Below are positions 34,230 through 44,090 of a stretch of 64,000 nt of DNA, in pieces. Position numbers and translations under genes: made by a program. This stretch comes from JANWJE01 sp044326545 (GTDB lineage: Bacteria > Chlamydiota > Chlamydiia > Chlamydiales > Parachlamydiaceae). Where the stretch lies: positions 62,001 through 126,000 of the forward strand of contig JBIRBM010000004.1 in NCBI GenBank assembly GCA_044326545.1. Reading direction: 5' to 3'. The notes beneath the pieces are model-generated. The model searched no databases. It was not told the DNA's origin and saw nothing but the letters and a program-made list of their open reading frames with translations. Positions within the stretch are counted from its first letter, which is position 1. Each line of letters opens with the position of its first letter.

Positions 34230-35096
34230 TCATTTTCTTCCTCTTTTTTTCTGTTGACAGTTCAGTTTCGTCATGGAGTCATCAAATTCAGTGTTCATTT
34301 CCTCCACAAGTTGATCTTCCCTCTCTCCCCAACCTCCCCATAATTCGTAACGTGGAATTTTTACATGATGGAGAAAATATTCATCTCGAGTCCAGTAATG
34401 GTTAATTTTCAATTTATCCACAAGAATTTCAGTACTTAAATTTCTTACTTGTTCTCCATTTGTATTGATGTGATAATGACCTGAACGATACTGACAGTAA
34501 TGTGGATCTATGCATTTTCTTACATAGCGAGGTCTCACAATCGATTTAAAGTAGAAATTCTTAGGATGGTATGTAGGTAGTCTATAGAGAAGTGTTTCAA
34601 TCATTTTCTCATTCCGTTTGATTTTCTTCACATGAGAAGTTCCATAACACTGCCAGTTAATACAAATTCCGGCGGCATTCGAAAAATAGAGATCTAATAT
34701 TTTTAAAATTGAATTGGAACCAACCGGAACAATGAACTCATCCAAATCAATGATGGCAAGCCATCGAGTAGACTTCTCACATCGCCTTAAAGCATCATTA
34801 TAAGCTCCCACTTGAACCTCATAGCTATATCGGATAACCCCTTTTTGATCTAAAGCTGAAGGCCACTCTGTCAACTCTACAATTCCCTTTTTTATATAGG
34901 GTTTAAGAACGGCTAAATAATCATCGGAGCTATCGTTATTATAAAGCCAAAAATGTTCAACTCCCATGCACATATGATAATCAATCCATTCTTTTATATA
35001 AGGCCCTTCATTTTGAAAGATTGCGCAAATAGACAACTCATACCCATGACCGATTAAAGGAAAATAAAGAAATAAAAAAAGAAAGCTGCGCATCAT
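34230..35096 (-). CDS. Glycosyltransferase family 92-like (DUF23), secreted
   Basis: 288 residues with an N-terminal hydrophobic leader (MMRSFLFLFLYFPLIGHG). The core LSICAIFQNEGPYIKEWIDY, GVEHFWLYNNDSSDDY and the metal-binding IIDLDEFIVP (DxD-type) match GT92. RSGHYHINTNGEQV and INHYWTRDE follow. GT92 enzymes are mostly eukaryotic and add galactose to glycans; the substrate here is unknown. The leader suggests export or membrane anchoring. Basic C-terminus. Confidence 0.8.
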   Translation of the reverse strand: MMRSFLFLFLYFPLIGHGYELSICAIFQNEGPYIKEWIDYHMCMGVEHFWLYNNDSSDDYLAVLKPYIKKGIVELTEWPSALDQKGVIRYSYEVQVGAYNDALRRCEKSTRWLAIIDLDEFIVPVGSNSILKILDLYFSNAAGICINWQCYGTSHVKKIKRNEKMIETLLYRLPTYHPKNFYFKSIVRPRYVRKCIDPHYCQYRSGHYHINTNGEQVRNLSTEILVDKLKINHYWTRDEYFLHHVKIPRYELWGGWGEREDQLVEEMNTEFDDSMTKLNCQQKKRGRK

Positions 35097-35169
35097 ACCT
35101 CAAAACATAAAAAGCAGATTGAATAATATCCACACACGCTTTAAGATGAGGAATAAAATCGTGCAGCTT

Positions 35170-37710
35170 TTATTTTATTTTCATAATCTTAGGCCGAACG
35201 GATGACGAAATTTCCCCATTTCTGCCAACTGAAACAAGTGCATATTTAAAGATTCTAGATGAGTCATTGGTACGAATTTTCATTGCGAAACGACGTTTGC
35301 CTTGAGAATTTTGAATTTCTCGAATCATTTTTTGAGTTTTTCGGTTAATCAATCGAAAAGCCATGACCTCATTATCTCCAAATTCAGGAGCTCTCCATCG
35401 GAGGGTGTCAATATATCTGGCAAAAGGAATCTTGGCTCTTTGTACGCTATACTCTTTCGTTTGTGTTACGGTGACATTTTGCGGAGGAGGCACAAAAAGC
35501 ACAAATTGTGGAGTATTATATTTGCTACTGCTCCCGACCGGCAATCCAGCTCCCAATTGACCATACGAATTCGAGCCCCAGGCCCATGCATCTCCACCGA
35601 TTCCTAAAGCTAACGAATGGGAACATCCGCCCGCGGTAAGGGAGAAAGTGCCGTTAATCGATTTTGGAAAAAGGCTATTTGTAAAGGAACCATCCCCCAA
35701 TTCACCCGAAGAGTTATTCCCCCAAGCACATTCTGTCCCATCACTCTTAATGGCAAGTGAATGATATCCTCCTGCTGCGATAAACGCCACATTACTCAAC
35801 CCCCCCTGGACAAGAACGGGTTGCCATTGATTGGTTGTATTGCCGTTTCCCAATTGACCAGAAAAGTTATTCCCCCAAGCATACACCTTTTCGTCACTCT
35901 TGAGAGCTAATGAATGCTCGCTTCCTGCTGCAATCGCTTTGATGCTAGTTAAAAGATTGGTTGCAACAGGTTGATATTGGTTAGTTGTACTGTTGTTTCC
36001 TAACTGACCGGAGCCATTGGCTCCCCAAGCATACACCTTTCCATCATTCTTAAGAGCTAACGCATGATACTGCCCTGCCGCAATAGCAATCACACCTGAG
36101 AGATTCAAGACTTTTTGGGGGGTAGAGTAAGTTGATTTTACGTTGTTGACATTTACACCCACTTGACCCAAAGAGTTATCCCCCCAAGCCCACACATTGC
36201 CATCTTTATCAAGAGCTAGTGAAAACTCTCCTCCTCCTGCAATAGCGATAATATTTTGAAAATTCACGATCTGCGTCGGGGTATTCGCATTTGACGTCGA
36301 ACCGATCCCTAATTGACCTTTATTATTTAATCCCCAGGTCCATACAGTACCATCTTTTTTGAGAGCCATTGAATGGTAGCTTCCTGCTGAAATGCTAGTG
36401 ACATCTTTTAGCCCTCCGATCACTTGGACGGGGTAATTAAAATTAGTGTTATTACCATTTCCTAATTGACCATAAGAATTATTCCCCCAAGCCCACACAT
36501 TACCATCAGATCTAAGTTCTAACGAGTGAAAGCATCCTGCTGCTATAGAAATTCCGGGTAAATTAGTATCTTGAAAAAGAGAAACGTTTTTCGAAGCCTG
36601 ATTACCTATCGCAAGAAAGAGCCTTCCATTAAATATGGAGGAATAACTCAGGCTGTATGGGCTTTTCCCTACGGAATACGTAGACCTTCCCAAATTATCA
36701 CCTGTATTGGTGTCAATGCGAAAACAAGAAATCTTATTTGAAGAACCATCACCCGAAGAGAGAAATAATTGGTTTTGAATCATTGGTGAATAGGAGATAG
36801 CGCATGGACCATTTCCTCCGGTTATAAAAGGAGAGGTTGAGATTTCTGCAAGTTCTCCTGTTGTCGTCTCAACTTTAAAGACTGAAAGATTGTTTGAATC
36901 TCTATTTGCGACAGCTAGAAACAAATGATCATTTACCAACGGAGAAAACGCGACATCAGAGGGGGTTTTTCCAACCGTATAGGGAGAACCTGGAACGGAT
37001 GAAAGCGCTCCAGTTTCAGTATTTACGGAAGAGACATAACACTTTGGCTTATCTAAGGTTACTACAGAGAAGAATAACTGCCCATTAACAATAGGAGAAA
37101 AAGCAATTCCTTCTGGTCTATCTGGAAACGGCGCATCTAAAATTTTAGTCAATTGCCCCGTTAACGTGTCTACGTTAAAAAAAACAACATTGTTTGAATA
37201 GACGTTTGTGACGGCAAGAAAGAGCTTTCCGTTAGGAAGTAATGGAGAATAAACGACAGCCCATGGATAATTACCCCCTGATGAATAGGGTGAGCCAGAA
37301 ACCGTGTATAGTTCATCGGTATTAGGATCTACTTTATAAACATAGACTCTATGTTTCCCATCCTCCGCTAGGGCAAGAAATAAATTTTCACCGATGATAG
37401 GAGAGAAAGCAACAGCACTAGGATAGATCGAGTTGCCTAAGTTAAAAGGAGATCCACTAATTTGTTTAGGGATAAAAGTATCAGAGGGAATTTGAAAGAT
37501 TGAAAATGAGTGACTAATATCATTAGCTGTGGCAAGAAACAATTTTCCATTAACGTTAGGAGAGTATGCGACCCCGTCTATGTATGCTCCTATCGAAAGA
37601 GGATCGCCAGGAGCCGCAGTGAGTTCCTCGCCAACGTCTGCATAGATCTCGACGCCCCAAATCATGACAAAAAAAAGGCACCAAGCAACTATTTTTTTTG
37701 TTTTTGTCAT
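35170..37710 (-). CDS. Secreted double beta-propeller protein with RCC1 repeats
   Basis: 846 residues from the ATG at 37710 (GGAAG upstream; signal peptide MTKTKKIVAWCLFFVMIWGV). The first half has about seven repeats of the type AFSPLVNDHLFLAVANRDSN plus SVFKV, a YncE-like propeller. The second has seven RCC1 repeats (AAGCFHSLELRSDGNVWAWG then NNSYGQLGNG). A 70-residue basic, Arg-rich C-terminal domain follows. The full seven plus seven blades suggest two complete propellers. Exported; may bind host or envelope proteins. RCC1 repeats are eukaryote-like and common in chlamydial symbionts. Confidence 0.85.
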   Translation of the reverse strand: MTKTKKIVAWCLFFVMIWGVEIYADVGEELTAAPGDPLSIGAYIDGVAYSPNVNGKLFLATANDISHSFSIFQIPSDTFIPKQISGSPFNLGNSIYPSAVAFSPIIGENLFLALAEDGKHRVYVYKVDPNTDELYTVSGSPYSSGGNYPWAVVYSPLLPNGKLFLAVTNVYSNNVVFFNVDTLTGQLTKILDAPFPDRPEGIAFSPIVNGQLFFSVVTLDKPKCYVSSVNTETGALSSVPGSPYTVGKTPSDVAFSPLVNDHLFLAVANRDSNNLSVFKVETTTGELAEISTSPFITGGNGPCAISYSPMIQNQLFLSSGDGSSNKISCFRIDTNTGDNLGRSTYSVGKSPYSLSYSSIFNGRLFLAIGNQASKNVSLFQDTNLPGISIAAGCFHSLELRSDGNVWAWGNNSYGQLGNGNNTNFNYPVQVIGGLKDVTSISAGSYHSMALKKDGTVWTWGLNNKGQLGIGSTSNANTPTQIVNFQNIIAIAGGGEFSLALDKDGNVWAWGDNSLGQVGVNVNNVKSTYSTPQKVLNLSGVIAIAAGQYHALALKNDGKVYAWGANGSGQLGNNSTTNQYQPVATNLLTSIKAIAAGSEHSLALKSDEKVYAWGNNFSGQLGNGNTTNQWQPVLVQGGLSNVAFIAAGGYHSLAIKSDGTECAWGNNSSGELGDGSFTNSLFPKSINGTFSLTAGGCSHSLALGIGGDAWAWGSNSYGQLGAGLPVGSSSKYNTPQFVLFVPPPQNVTVTQTKEYSVQRAKIPFARYIDTLRWRAPEFGDNEVMAFRLINRKTQKMIREIQNSQGKRRFAMKIRTNDSSRIFKYALVSVGRNGEISSSVRPKIMKIK

Positions 37711-37731
37711 GTTTCTTCCTTCATTATTCAC

Positions 37732-37762
37732 TCACCTTACGCACCAAGCGTGCGTAAGGTGG
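37732..37762. repeat. Minimal R2 palindrome
   Basis: TCACCTTACGCAC-CAA-GCGTGCGTAAGGTGGA, a near-perfect 31-bp hairpin and the shortest R2 copy, 20 nt upstream of the propeller gene start. Confidence 0.7.
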
Positions 37763-37816
37763 ATCATTGAAAAAATTCTAGGTAAAAAAATTTTGTGAGA
37801 CAAGAAGCCTACTGTA

Positions 37817-37889
37817 AAACCTGCCTTCAGATTTTTTGGGTCTTTGATTGTTCATGCAACCTCAAAGACAAAAACAGGAAGACAGGTTG
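37817..37889 (-). terminator. Interrupted hairpin at the end of the V-ATPase operon
   Basis: AACCTGCCTTC (from 37818) pairs with GAAGACAGGTT (to 37888), and GTCTTTGA with TCAAAGAC inside. It lies just after the atpK stop on its transcribed strand. No long T tract, so termination is likely but not certain. Confidence 0.5.
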
Positions 37890-37895
37890 TAAGTT

Positions 37896-38321
37896 CTACA
37901 TAATCAACAAGGCGAATACGAAAGCAAAAAGGGCAAAGGATTCAATAATCCCGATTGCTGCAAAACACTTTCCATAGACACCCGGTGATTTTAGCGATGC
38001 TTGGATCCCCGTCGCACACATCTTTCCTTGATAAATCGAAGAAAAAGCAAAGGCCATTCCCGAAAAAATCCCAATCGCTATCGCTGAAATCGGCGACAAA
38101 GTTCCAGCTTGTATTGCCTTGCTCATCTGAAGCATCAATAGAAAGCCATAAATCACCTGCGAAGAGGGGGCAGCAGCCATTCCAATAAATTTACCATGTC
38201 CCTCTTCTGAACGGGCCATCGCCGCATGTGAAGCAGCTCCCGCTATCCAACACCCAACGCAACATCCGATACAACTTAAGCCCAGTGCAATTGCCGGACC
38301 TACCATATTGAAATCCATCAT
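37896..38321 (-). CDS. atpK: V-type ATPase subunit K (proteolipid c-like)
   Basis: 141 residues, four TM helices in two hairpins, forming the rotor ring. Glu127 (GIIESFALF) is the ion-carrying acid. Ser54, Gln55, Tyr58 and Gln98 (APSSQVIYG, YQGKMCATG) line up with the Na+ ligands T64, Q65, Y68 and Q110 of Enterococcus NtpK, so a sodium-binding ring is predicted. Last gene of the operon. Confidence 0.93.
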   Translation of the reverse strand: MMDFNMVGPAIALGLSCIGCCVGCWIAGAASHAAMARSEEGHGKFIGMAAAPSSQVIYGFLLMLQMSKAIQAGTLSPISAIAIGIFSGMAFAFSSIYQGKMCATGIQASLKSPGVYGKCFAAIGIIESFALFAFVFALLIM

Positions 38322-38399
38322 GATTCTCTCCTAGTGAAGACGTTATGAGACTTTCTCTATCACTTTTTTTATTTCCTAAACTCAATTGACCAAAAAAGT

Positions 38400-40310
38400 C
38401 TACTCTCTTTTTAATAACTTAAGGGGTTGAAACTGCTTGCCGCCTCCTTCAAATGAATAGTGGTACCATTCCAAAAAGTTAAGACGCAAACCATGGATAA
38501 TCCCACTCATCGTTCCTAAGATGATATTCACAAAATGGGACACTAAAATCAGCAAAATCCCAATGATTAAAGGCATGCCGCTTGCAATTTCATTGATTGT
38601 CGAACCGACAATCGCTCCTGCTAACCCCAGCGCATACAAACGTAAATAGGATAAGGTATCGGCAAAAACCTGGATTAACACCATGACCTCAAATATCCCC
38701 GTCCAACCATGACGAATGATTGACAAAATCCAGGCAACTCCAATCCCCGCTAACATTAATTGAAAGCCAAACGCCCCTCCTTTCATTAAATCAACTCCCC
38801 CAACATAATTAAGAAGACTCGGAGTCCCAAGATAGGAGGGAAAATAGAGGTAAGCTCCAACGAGAAAAGCCACCCATCCCATGTTCTGCCAGTTGCGAAG
38901 CGTATAGCGGATAAGAGATAACGTTAGGTGAACAACTCCAATAAACAGAGCAAGCTCAAACATCACGTTATCGGTCAAACGATTAAGAATCAATGGCCCG
39001 GTCTTTGGATCGGGAGTAAAACTCACAAATTCGTGAGGATCATTCACCTCTTTTAGCTCGGGATATTTTCTGATCCAATCCTGCACAGCCGGATCGTGAT
39101 GCTGTAAATAATAGGCAGCCCTTTTTTCAGCAAGCCACTGAACTAAAGAGATTTTTCGCAATGGATTATCCAACGCAATTTGCATCCCAAAGAAAGAGGT
39201 CATTAAAGTTCCCCACACGACGCAACCAACACATAGCACGGTAAAAAGATTCAAGACTCGCTTCCCTGCACCTTTAAGATGTGGAAATTTATAGCGTAAA
39301 AACAGAGCTAAAGCCAAATAAATCAACCCATAGCCGGCATCACCGATAATAAAAGCAAAGAAAAGGGCAAAACCACCCAATACCCACATCGAGGGATCTT
39401 TATCTGTGATCGAGGGAGTATCATAAATATTGACAAGATCTTCCCCTAGCCGCCCCAGCCCATGATTTTCTAAATAGGTCGGAACAACATCTGCTGACTC
39501 AATGGCCACCTCTTCCGAATAGACGTTTAAATTCCCTAAAATCTCTTTTAAAGATTCGACTTTGTTTGTAGGCACCCACCCCTCTACACCAAAAAGTTTT
39601 CCATCCATTGCTTGCTGAACATAAGTTTGTGCGTTGTATAAATGATAACGGTTCAGCTTTTCAACTAACGCATGATGCAAAAATTCATTGTGTTTGGCAT
39701 ATTCTTTAAGAGCCTGCTCCGTTTGATGATATTCTGCTTGGATCTTCTCTTGACGCCTTTTTAACTGACCCAGTGAATGATCAAACTTCATTTCAATCAT
39801 CCGTTCATAAGAGACGGCTCTATCGTTGAAAGCAATGTAATAATCCAATCCATGATCAGAGGTGACAAACACAAGATTTTCAGGCTGAGGATCTTCATCA
39901 AAAAGATTGGGGCGTGCGCAAAAAAATTGAATTTTACACTTTCCTTGTTTCTCTATGTAGCGGATGTCATCAAATGAATAATCGCCAAATGCCTCAATCC
40001 GAGAGATCTCAAGCCGTGTTACACGGATTTCTTCTAGCAATTTTTCATTCTTTTCTTGCAAACCAAGAATTTCATCCACCACTTGATCAGCATCCAGGCT
40101 TATGTCATTTTCTTCTTGTTCCCTTAAAGGTAATCCACGCAAAACCCGAATAGATGCTGTGAGTCGGTGGACATCTTGAGGAATTTCCTTATGAAGGCTT
40201 TGGCTTGGATCGATAAAGTGAATAACGCCCCTATTCTGAGCTTCTTGAAAAAAAGCTTCTTTATCCTCTTGTAATCCAATAAAAAGAAATTTGCGTACAT
40301 CTTCGCGCAT
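38400..40310 (-). CDS. atpI: V-type ATPase subunit I (a-like stator)
   Basis: 636 residues. Soluble N-terminal half with coiled coils, then six to eight TM helices from about residue 320 (GGFALFFAFIIGDAGYGLIY, SFVNIILGTMSGIIHGLRL and others). IIGDAGYG and HGLRLNFLEWYHYSFEGGGK are V/A-ATPase subunit a/I signatures; the basic residue of GLRLNFLEW marks the ion half-channel. Start codon overlaps the atpD stop by one base (TAATG). Confidence 0.95.
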   Translation of the reverse strand: MREDVRKFLFIGLQEDKEAFFQEAQNRGVIHFIDPSQSLHKEIPQDVHRLTASIRVLRGLPLREQEENDISLDADQVVDEILGLQEKNEKLLEEIRVTRLEISRIEAFGDYSFDDIRYIEKQGKCKIQFFCARPNLFDEDPQPENLVFVTSDHGLDYYIAFNDRAVSYERMIEMKFDHSLGQLKRRQEKIQAEYHQTEQALKEYAKHNEFLHHALVEKLNRYHLYNAQTYVQQAMDGKLFGVEGWVPTNKVESLKEILGNLNVYSEEVAIESADVVPTYLENHGLGRLGEDLVNIYDTPSITDKDPSMWVLGGFALFFAFIIGDAGYGLIYLALALFLRYKFPHLKGAGKRVLNLFTVLCVGCVVWGTLMTSFFGMQIALDNPLRKISLVQWLAEKRAAYYLQHHDPAVQDWIRKYPELKEVNDPHEFVSFTPDPKTGPLILNRLTDNVMFELALFIGVVHLTLSLIRYTLRNWQNMGWVAFLVGAYLYFPSYLGTPSLLNYVGGVDLMKGGAFGFQLMLAGIGVAWILSIIRHGWTGIFEVMVLIQVFADTLSYLRLYALGLAGAIVGSTINEIASGMPLIIGILLILVSHFVNIILGTMSGIIHGLRLNFLEWYHYSFEGGGKQFQPLKLLKRE

Positions 40311-40954
40311 TAGCTGCTCTCCTTTTCTTTCAGCCGCACAGAAGCTGCCGCTAATTTTCCCGCTTCAATCTTAGTCTTTGCCACTTTCGCTCGCGACACT
40401 GAAGCCAATTCCTGATCCCCTAAAAAAACCTTCACTTTTCGAATGTTATCAAGGGCGCGAGGAATTAAAATTTTTTCAAATAAATTTACCCGAATTGAGA
40501 CCTCGCGCCACTCTTTTTCTAGCGCTTCTCGTTGTTCATAAGCCACCTGAACATGCTCTCGGAGTGCGGTTAAATGACGCAATTCAACCACGGCTGCATC
40601 GACCCATGGAGGAGTTTCAAATAAATGATAGGTGAATTCTTCAAAATCAACCCCTTCAAAATAAGGGACCTCAACGCCTGCAATATTTTCGTAATGTTTG
40701 TGTAATTGCTTAATTTTAACAGCGTTAAGAGGATCAATTGTTGTCCTTGTTGTAAGGAGCGCGCTAAAAACATTCACTTGCTGCCGCTGAACCTCTAACT
40801 CCTCCTCCAATCGATGAATTTCATGGCGAACTTCATTCACTTCGGCTTGAAGCATCGCTTTTTTTAGCTGCAGTGTTGGCAAATACTTTTGGAGCTGAGC
40901 CAAATGCACCTGTTGGTTACGCAATTCATTTTTTGTCAGTTTAATTTCCGCCAC
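40310..40954 (-). CDS. atpD: V-type ATPase subunit D (central stalk)
   Basis: 214 residues, two long helices (LRNQQVHLAQLQKYLPTLQL near the N-terminus; DNIRKVKVFLGDQELASVSR near the end) in the usual subunit D layout. It is the rotating shaft linking A/B to K. Last residues are Lys/Glu-rich. Tightly packed between atpB and atpI. Confidence 0.9.
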   Translation of the reverse strand: MAEIKLTKNELRNQQVHLAQLQKYLPTLQLKKAMLQAEVNEVRHEIHRLEEELEVQRQQVNVFSALLTTRTTIDPLNAVKIKQLHKHYENIAGVEVPYFEGVDFEEFTYHLFETPPWVDAAVVELRHLTALREHVQVAYEQREALEKEWREVSIRVNLFEKILIPRALDNIRKVKVFLGDQELASVSRAKVAKTKIEAGKLAAASVRLKEKESS

Positions 40955-40965
40955 ACGCCACCTTT

Positions 40966-42279
40966 CTAAACAACTTGTGCTACTTTAGGCCAATATTTAT
41001 TGACAAGACTTTGTTTAATTCCAACTTCACTTGGTTGAAAACACTCTGCCAGAGTCTCCCAGCCAAGATCTAAGGCTTGTTCCAAAGTGTAGTTCACCTC
41101 AAGATTCATCATCCGCTCTTCAAAAAGATGGGAAAACGCCAATAATTTTTCATCCCAGCGAGACAATTTAAAACCCATCGATTGTCTTTCTCTTGCCTTC
41201 TTTGATTCAGCGTACAACCGAATCATCGCATTGGCTAAATCTCCATGATCTTCACGTGTTACTTTTCCTATGACAAGCTGCTTGAGACGCGACAGAGAAC
41301 CAAAAGGATCAATCCGGCCATGATGCAAATAAAACTGTCCTTCTGTGATATATCCCGTATTATCAGGAACAGGGTGAGTGACATCGTCGCCCGGCATTGT
41401 CGTTACACCAATGATGGTAATGGATCCACTCCCTTCAATGGAGACAGCTTTTTCATAACGAGAAGCTAGATCGGAATAAAGAGAACCCGGATACCCCCGA
41501 TTCGATGGAACTTGATCCATCGTAATGGCGATTTCTTTAATTGAATCTGCAAATGAGGTCATATCGGTTAATAAAACCAGGACATTTTTTCCATCTGTGG
41601 CAAACCGCTCTGCGCAAGCCAACGCCATATCAGGAACTAATAAACACTCCACGGCCGGATCTGTTGCGCGATGGATAAACATCACGGTTTTATTCATTGT
41701 CCCGGCAGCTTCAGCATTATCAATAAAAGCTTGGTATTCTTTAAAGGTCAATCCCATTCCCCCTATCACGACAACGTCAGCATCTGTTTGATTGGCTATA
41801 CGCATCAACAACAGATTATAAGGCTCCCCTGCAACCGAAAAAATGGGGATTTTTTGAGATTTGACAAGGCAATTAAACACATCGATCATGGGGATATTCG
41901 TTCTCACCATATCGCGAGGAACAATTCTTTTCACCGGATTGAAGGATGTCGAGGCTATGTTAATCGCTTCACCTATAATCTCCGGACCCGCATCAACGGG
42001 TTTTCCTGCCCCATTCAATCTGCGGCCTAAAAGAGAGTCACCGTAAATGGCCTGCATCTGCCGATTGAGAAAGGTCACCTTATCACCCGTCCATATTCCC
42101 CGGGTATTTTGGAAAACCTGAAGGGTGACTTGATTTCCATCAATGCGAAGAACAGAAGCATAGACACTGCGTCCATCTCTTAAATCGATGCGCGCTAATT
42201 CTCCCAGTCCAACCCCCTCGGCAGCAACTGTGATTAAGTTTCCACGCATACTATTGATTCTATCGTACACAATCTTCAT
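40966..42279 (-). CDS. atpB: V-type ATPase subunit B (non-catalytic)
   Basis: 437 residues. Family features: SLLGRRLNGAGKPVDAGPEI, a degenerate nucleotide loop (PIFSVAGEPYNLLL, no canonical P-loop), SLYSDLASRYEKAVSIEGSG and PGDDVTHPVPDNTGYITEGQ. Typical length. Partner of AtpA in the A3B3 head. Confidence 0.95.
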   Translation of the reverse strand: MKIVYDRINSMRGNLITVAAEGVGLGELARIDLRDGRSVYASVLRIDGNQVTLQVFQNTRGIWTGDKVTFLNRQMQAIYGDSLLGRRLNGAGKPVDAGPEIIGEAINIASTSFNPVKRIVPRDMVRTNIPMIDVFNCLVKSQKIPIFSVAGEPYNLLLMRIANQTDADVVVIGGMGLTFKEYQAFIDNAEAAGTMNKTVMFIHRATDPAVECLLVPDMALACAERFATDGKNVLVLLTDMTSFADSIKEIAITMDQVPSNRGYPGSLYSDLASRYEKAVSIEGSGSITIIGVTTMPGDDVTHPVPDNTGYITEGQFYLHHGRIDPFGSLSRLKQLVIGKVTREDHGDLANAMIRLYAESKKARERQSMGFKLSRWDEKLLAFSHLFEERMMNLEVNYTLEQALDLGWETLAECFQPSEVGIKQSLVNKYWPKVAQVV

Positions 42280-42302
42280 GTCAATTGCTCTCCTGAGGAA
42301 TC

Positions 42303-44090
42303 TTAAATTTGTTTTTGTGCTTGGTCAATCATCTGTTCAATAGCAGTAAACGCTGCACGATAAGTTTCTGATTGAAAAGGCATAAAGTTCATGTTTTTGA
42401 TGTGGTTCTGCAATTGTAAAAAGAATTCACGGGCTTTGTCATGCGATGTAAAAGAGAACCCAGAGTCAAAAATACGATTGATTAAAACGAAAAGAGGAAT
42501 TTGCCGCTTAAGGGGACAGTAAGCGTCTTCCTTATCAAAAGCATTTTGCTGCAAGTAGCTAAAATCGTAAAGTTCGGCTTTGAGATAAAGGATCATATCA
42601 CTTAATGCGGTCCCCTCTTCTCCGACAACCTCCATTCGTTTTCCAATCTCATTTCCTTGAAACAATATGCGGCGTGATTTTTTCACCATTTCATCCCACC
42701 CTTCAATTTGGTGGCTTAATTCCTTCGATACAACATCAACGTATTTAGACCAAGAAATCAATGGATCTATTGCGGGATAGCGGCGTGAATCGGACCGAGA
42801 ACGAGAGAGCCCTAAAAAAGCACCAACAACAGAGAGGGTAGCCTGTGTCACAGGTTCTTCAAAGTTACCGCCAGCTGGAGAGACAGCCCCTCCAATTGTA
42901 ATGGAACCCGGCTTTCCGTGACGCAGGGAGACAACCCCTGAGCGCTCATAAAATTCAGCAATACGGGAAGCTAAATAGGCCGGGAACGCCTCTTCCCCGG
43001 GAATTTCTTCCAAGCGCCCAGACATTTCACGCAGCGCTTGCGCCCAGCGAGATGTGGAATCAGCCAATACTAAGACATCCAAGCCCATTTGGCGATAGTA
43101 TTCTGCAATGGTAATGCCCATATAGATCGATGATTCTCGAGCAGCAACAGGCATTGAAGAGGTATTGCAAATAATCACAGTTCGCTTCATTAATGTTTCA
43201 CCAGAATGGGGATCGATCAAGTGAGGAAATTCTCTCAAGACTTCGACAACCTCGCCGGCCCTTTCACCGCAGGCAACAAACAACACAATATCAACCGAGG
43301 CATACTTAGACAAATGATGCTGCAGCACCGTTTTTCCGGCACCAAACGGCCCGGGAGTGCAAAATGTTCCCCCCTTCATCAAAGGGAACTGAGTATCAAT
43401 AATCCGCTCTCCGGTATCCATCATCTTTGTTGGCTTGATTTTCTCCCCTTGAAGCATCGCACTTTTAACCGGCCATTTTTGAACCATGGTAAAAGAGATC
43501 TCTTTTCCGAACTGATCCACTCCTTTAGCAACAACCGTGTCGATATTGTAAGAGCCAGATGGAATCACCCATGTCAGCTTATAAATGCCATAACAGGAAA
43601 AAGGGATCATGATATGATGGAGGAAACGCCCCTCGTGTGTCGTCCCTATGCTATCACCTCTAATCAATTCATCGCCTATTTTGGCCGCAGGTTCAAAATC
43701 CCAATGGCGGTTACGATCCAGGGCGTTTAGGTAAAGACCCCTTGGAAGAAAAAAACCGGCAATGTCTGCAACACTCACCAATGGATTTTGCAGACCATCA
43801 AAGATTGAACTTAATAAACCAGGGCCAAGCTCCGCTTCAAGCAAATCCCCTGTGAAATCAACAGAGCTATTTAATTTAATCCCTTTTGTGTCCTCAAAAA
43901 CCTGAATTTTAGCTTCATTTCCTAAAATTTCAATGACTTCTGCTTTCAACTTCACACCATCTGAGTGGACCATTGCCACTTCTCCCTGCCGAATATTTCC
44001 TTCAAATTCGACTTGTAAAAGATTGCCAAATGCTTTAACAACGCGTCCTTTGGCAAACTCACTCTCTGGGGATTCAACCATTTGTTTCAT
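42303..44090 (-). CDS. atpA: V-type ATPase subunit A (catalytic)
   Basis: 595 residues. P-loop GPFGAGKTVLQHHL, catalytic Glu in GERAGEVVEVLREF, signature DSTSRWAQALREMSGRLEEI and PAYLASRIAEFYERSG, and the non-homologous insert near residues 110-180. The ATP-hydrolysing subunit. Overlaps the preceding DUF2764 gene by ATGA. Confidence 0.96.
   Translation of the reverse strand: MKQMVESPESEFAKGRVVKAFGNLLQVEFEGNIRQGEVAMVHSDGVKLKAEVIEILGNEAKIQVFEDTKGIKLNSSVDFTGDLLEAELGPGLLSSIFDGLQNPLVSVADIAGFFLPRGLYLNALDRNRHWDFEPAAKIGDELIRGDSIGTTHEGRFLHHIMIPFSCYGIYKLTWVIPSGSYNIDTVVAKGVDQFGKEISFTMVQKWPVKSAMLQGEKIKPTKMMDTGERIIDTQFPLMKGGTFCTPGPFGAGKTVLQHHLSKYASVDIVLFVACGERAGEVVEVLREFPHLIDPHSGETLMKRTVIICNTSSMPVAARESSIYMGITIAEYYRQMGLDVLVLADSTSRWAQALREMSGRLEEIPGEEAFPAYLASRIAEFYERSGVVSLRHGKPGSITIGGAVSPAGGNFEEPVTQATLSVVGAFLGLSRSRSDSRRYPAIDPLISWSKYVDVVSKELSHQIEGWDEMVKKSRRILFQGNEIGKRMEVVGEEGTALSDMILYLKAELYDFSYLQQNAFDKEDAYCPLKRQIPLFVLINRIFDSGFSFTSHDKAREFFLQLQNHIKNMNFMPFQSETYRAAFTAIEQMIDQAQKQI

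Noticed and set aside
34414..34422. TTATCCACA, a DnaA-box match
   Set aside because: Single copy inside a coding gene, no cluster of boxes; most likely chance.
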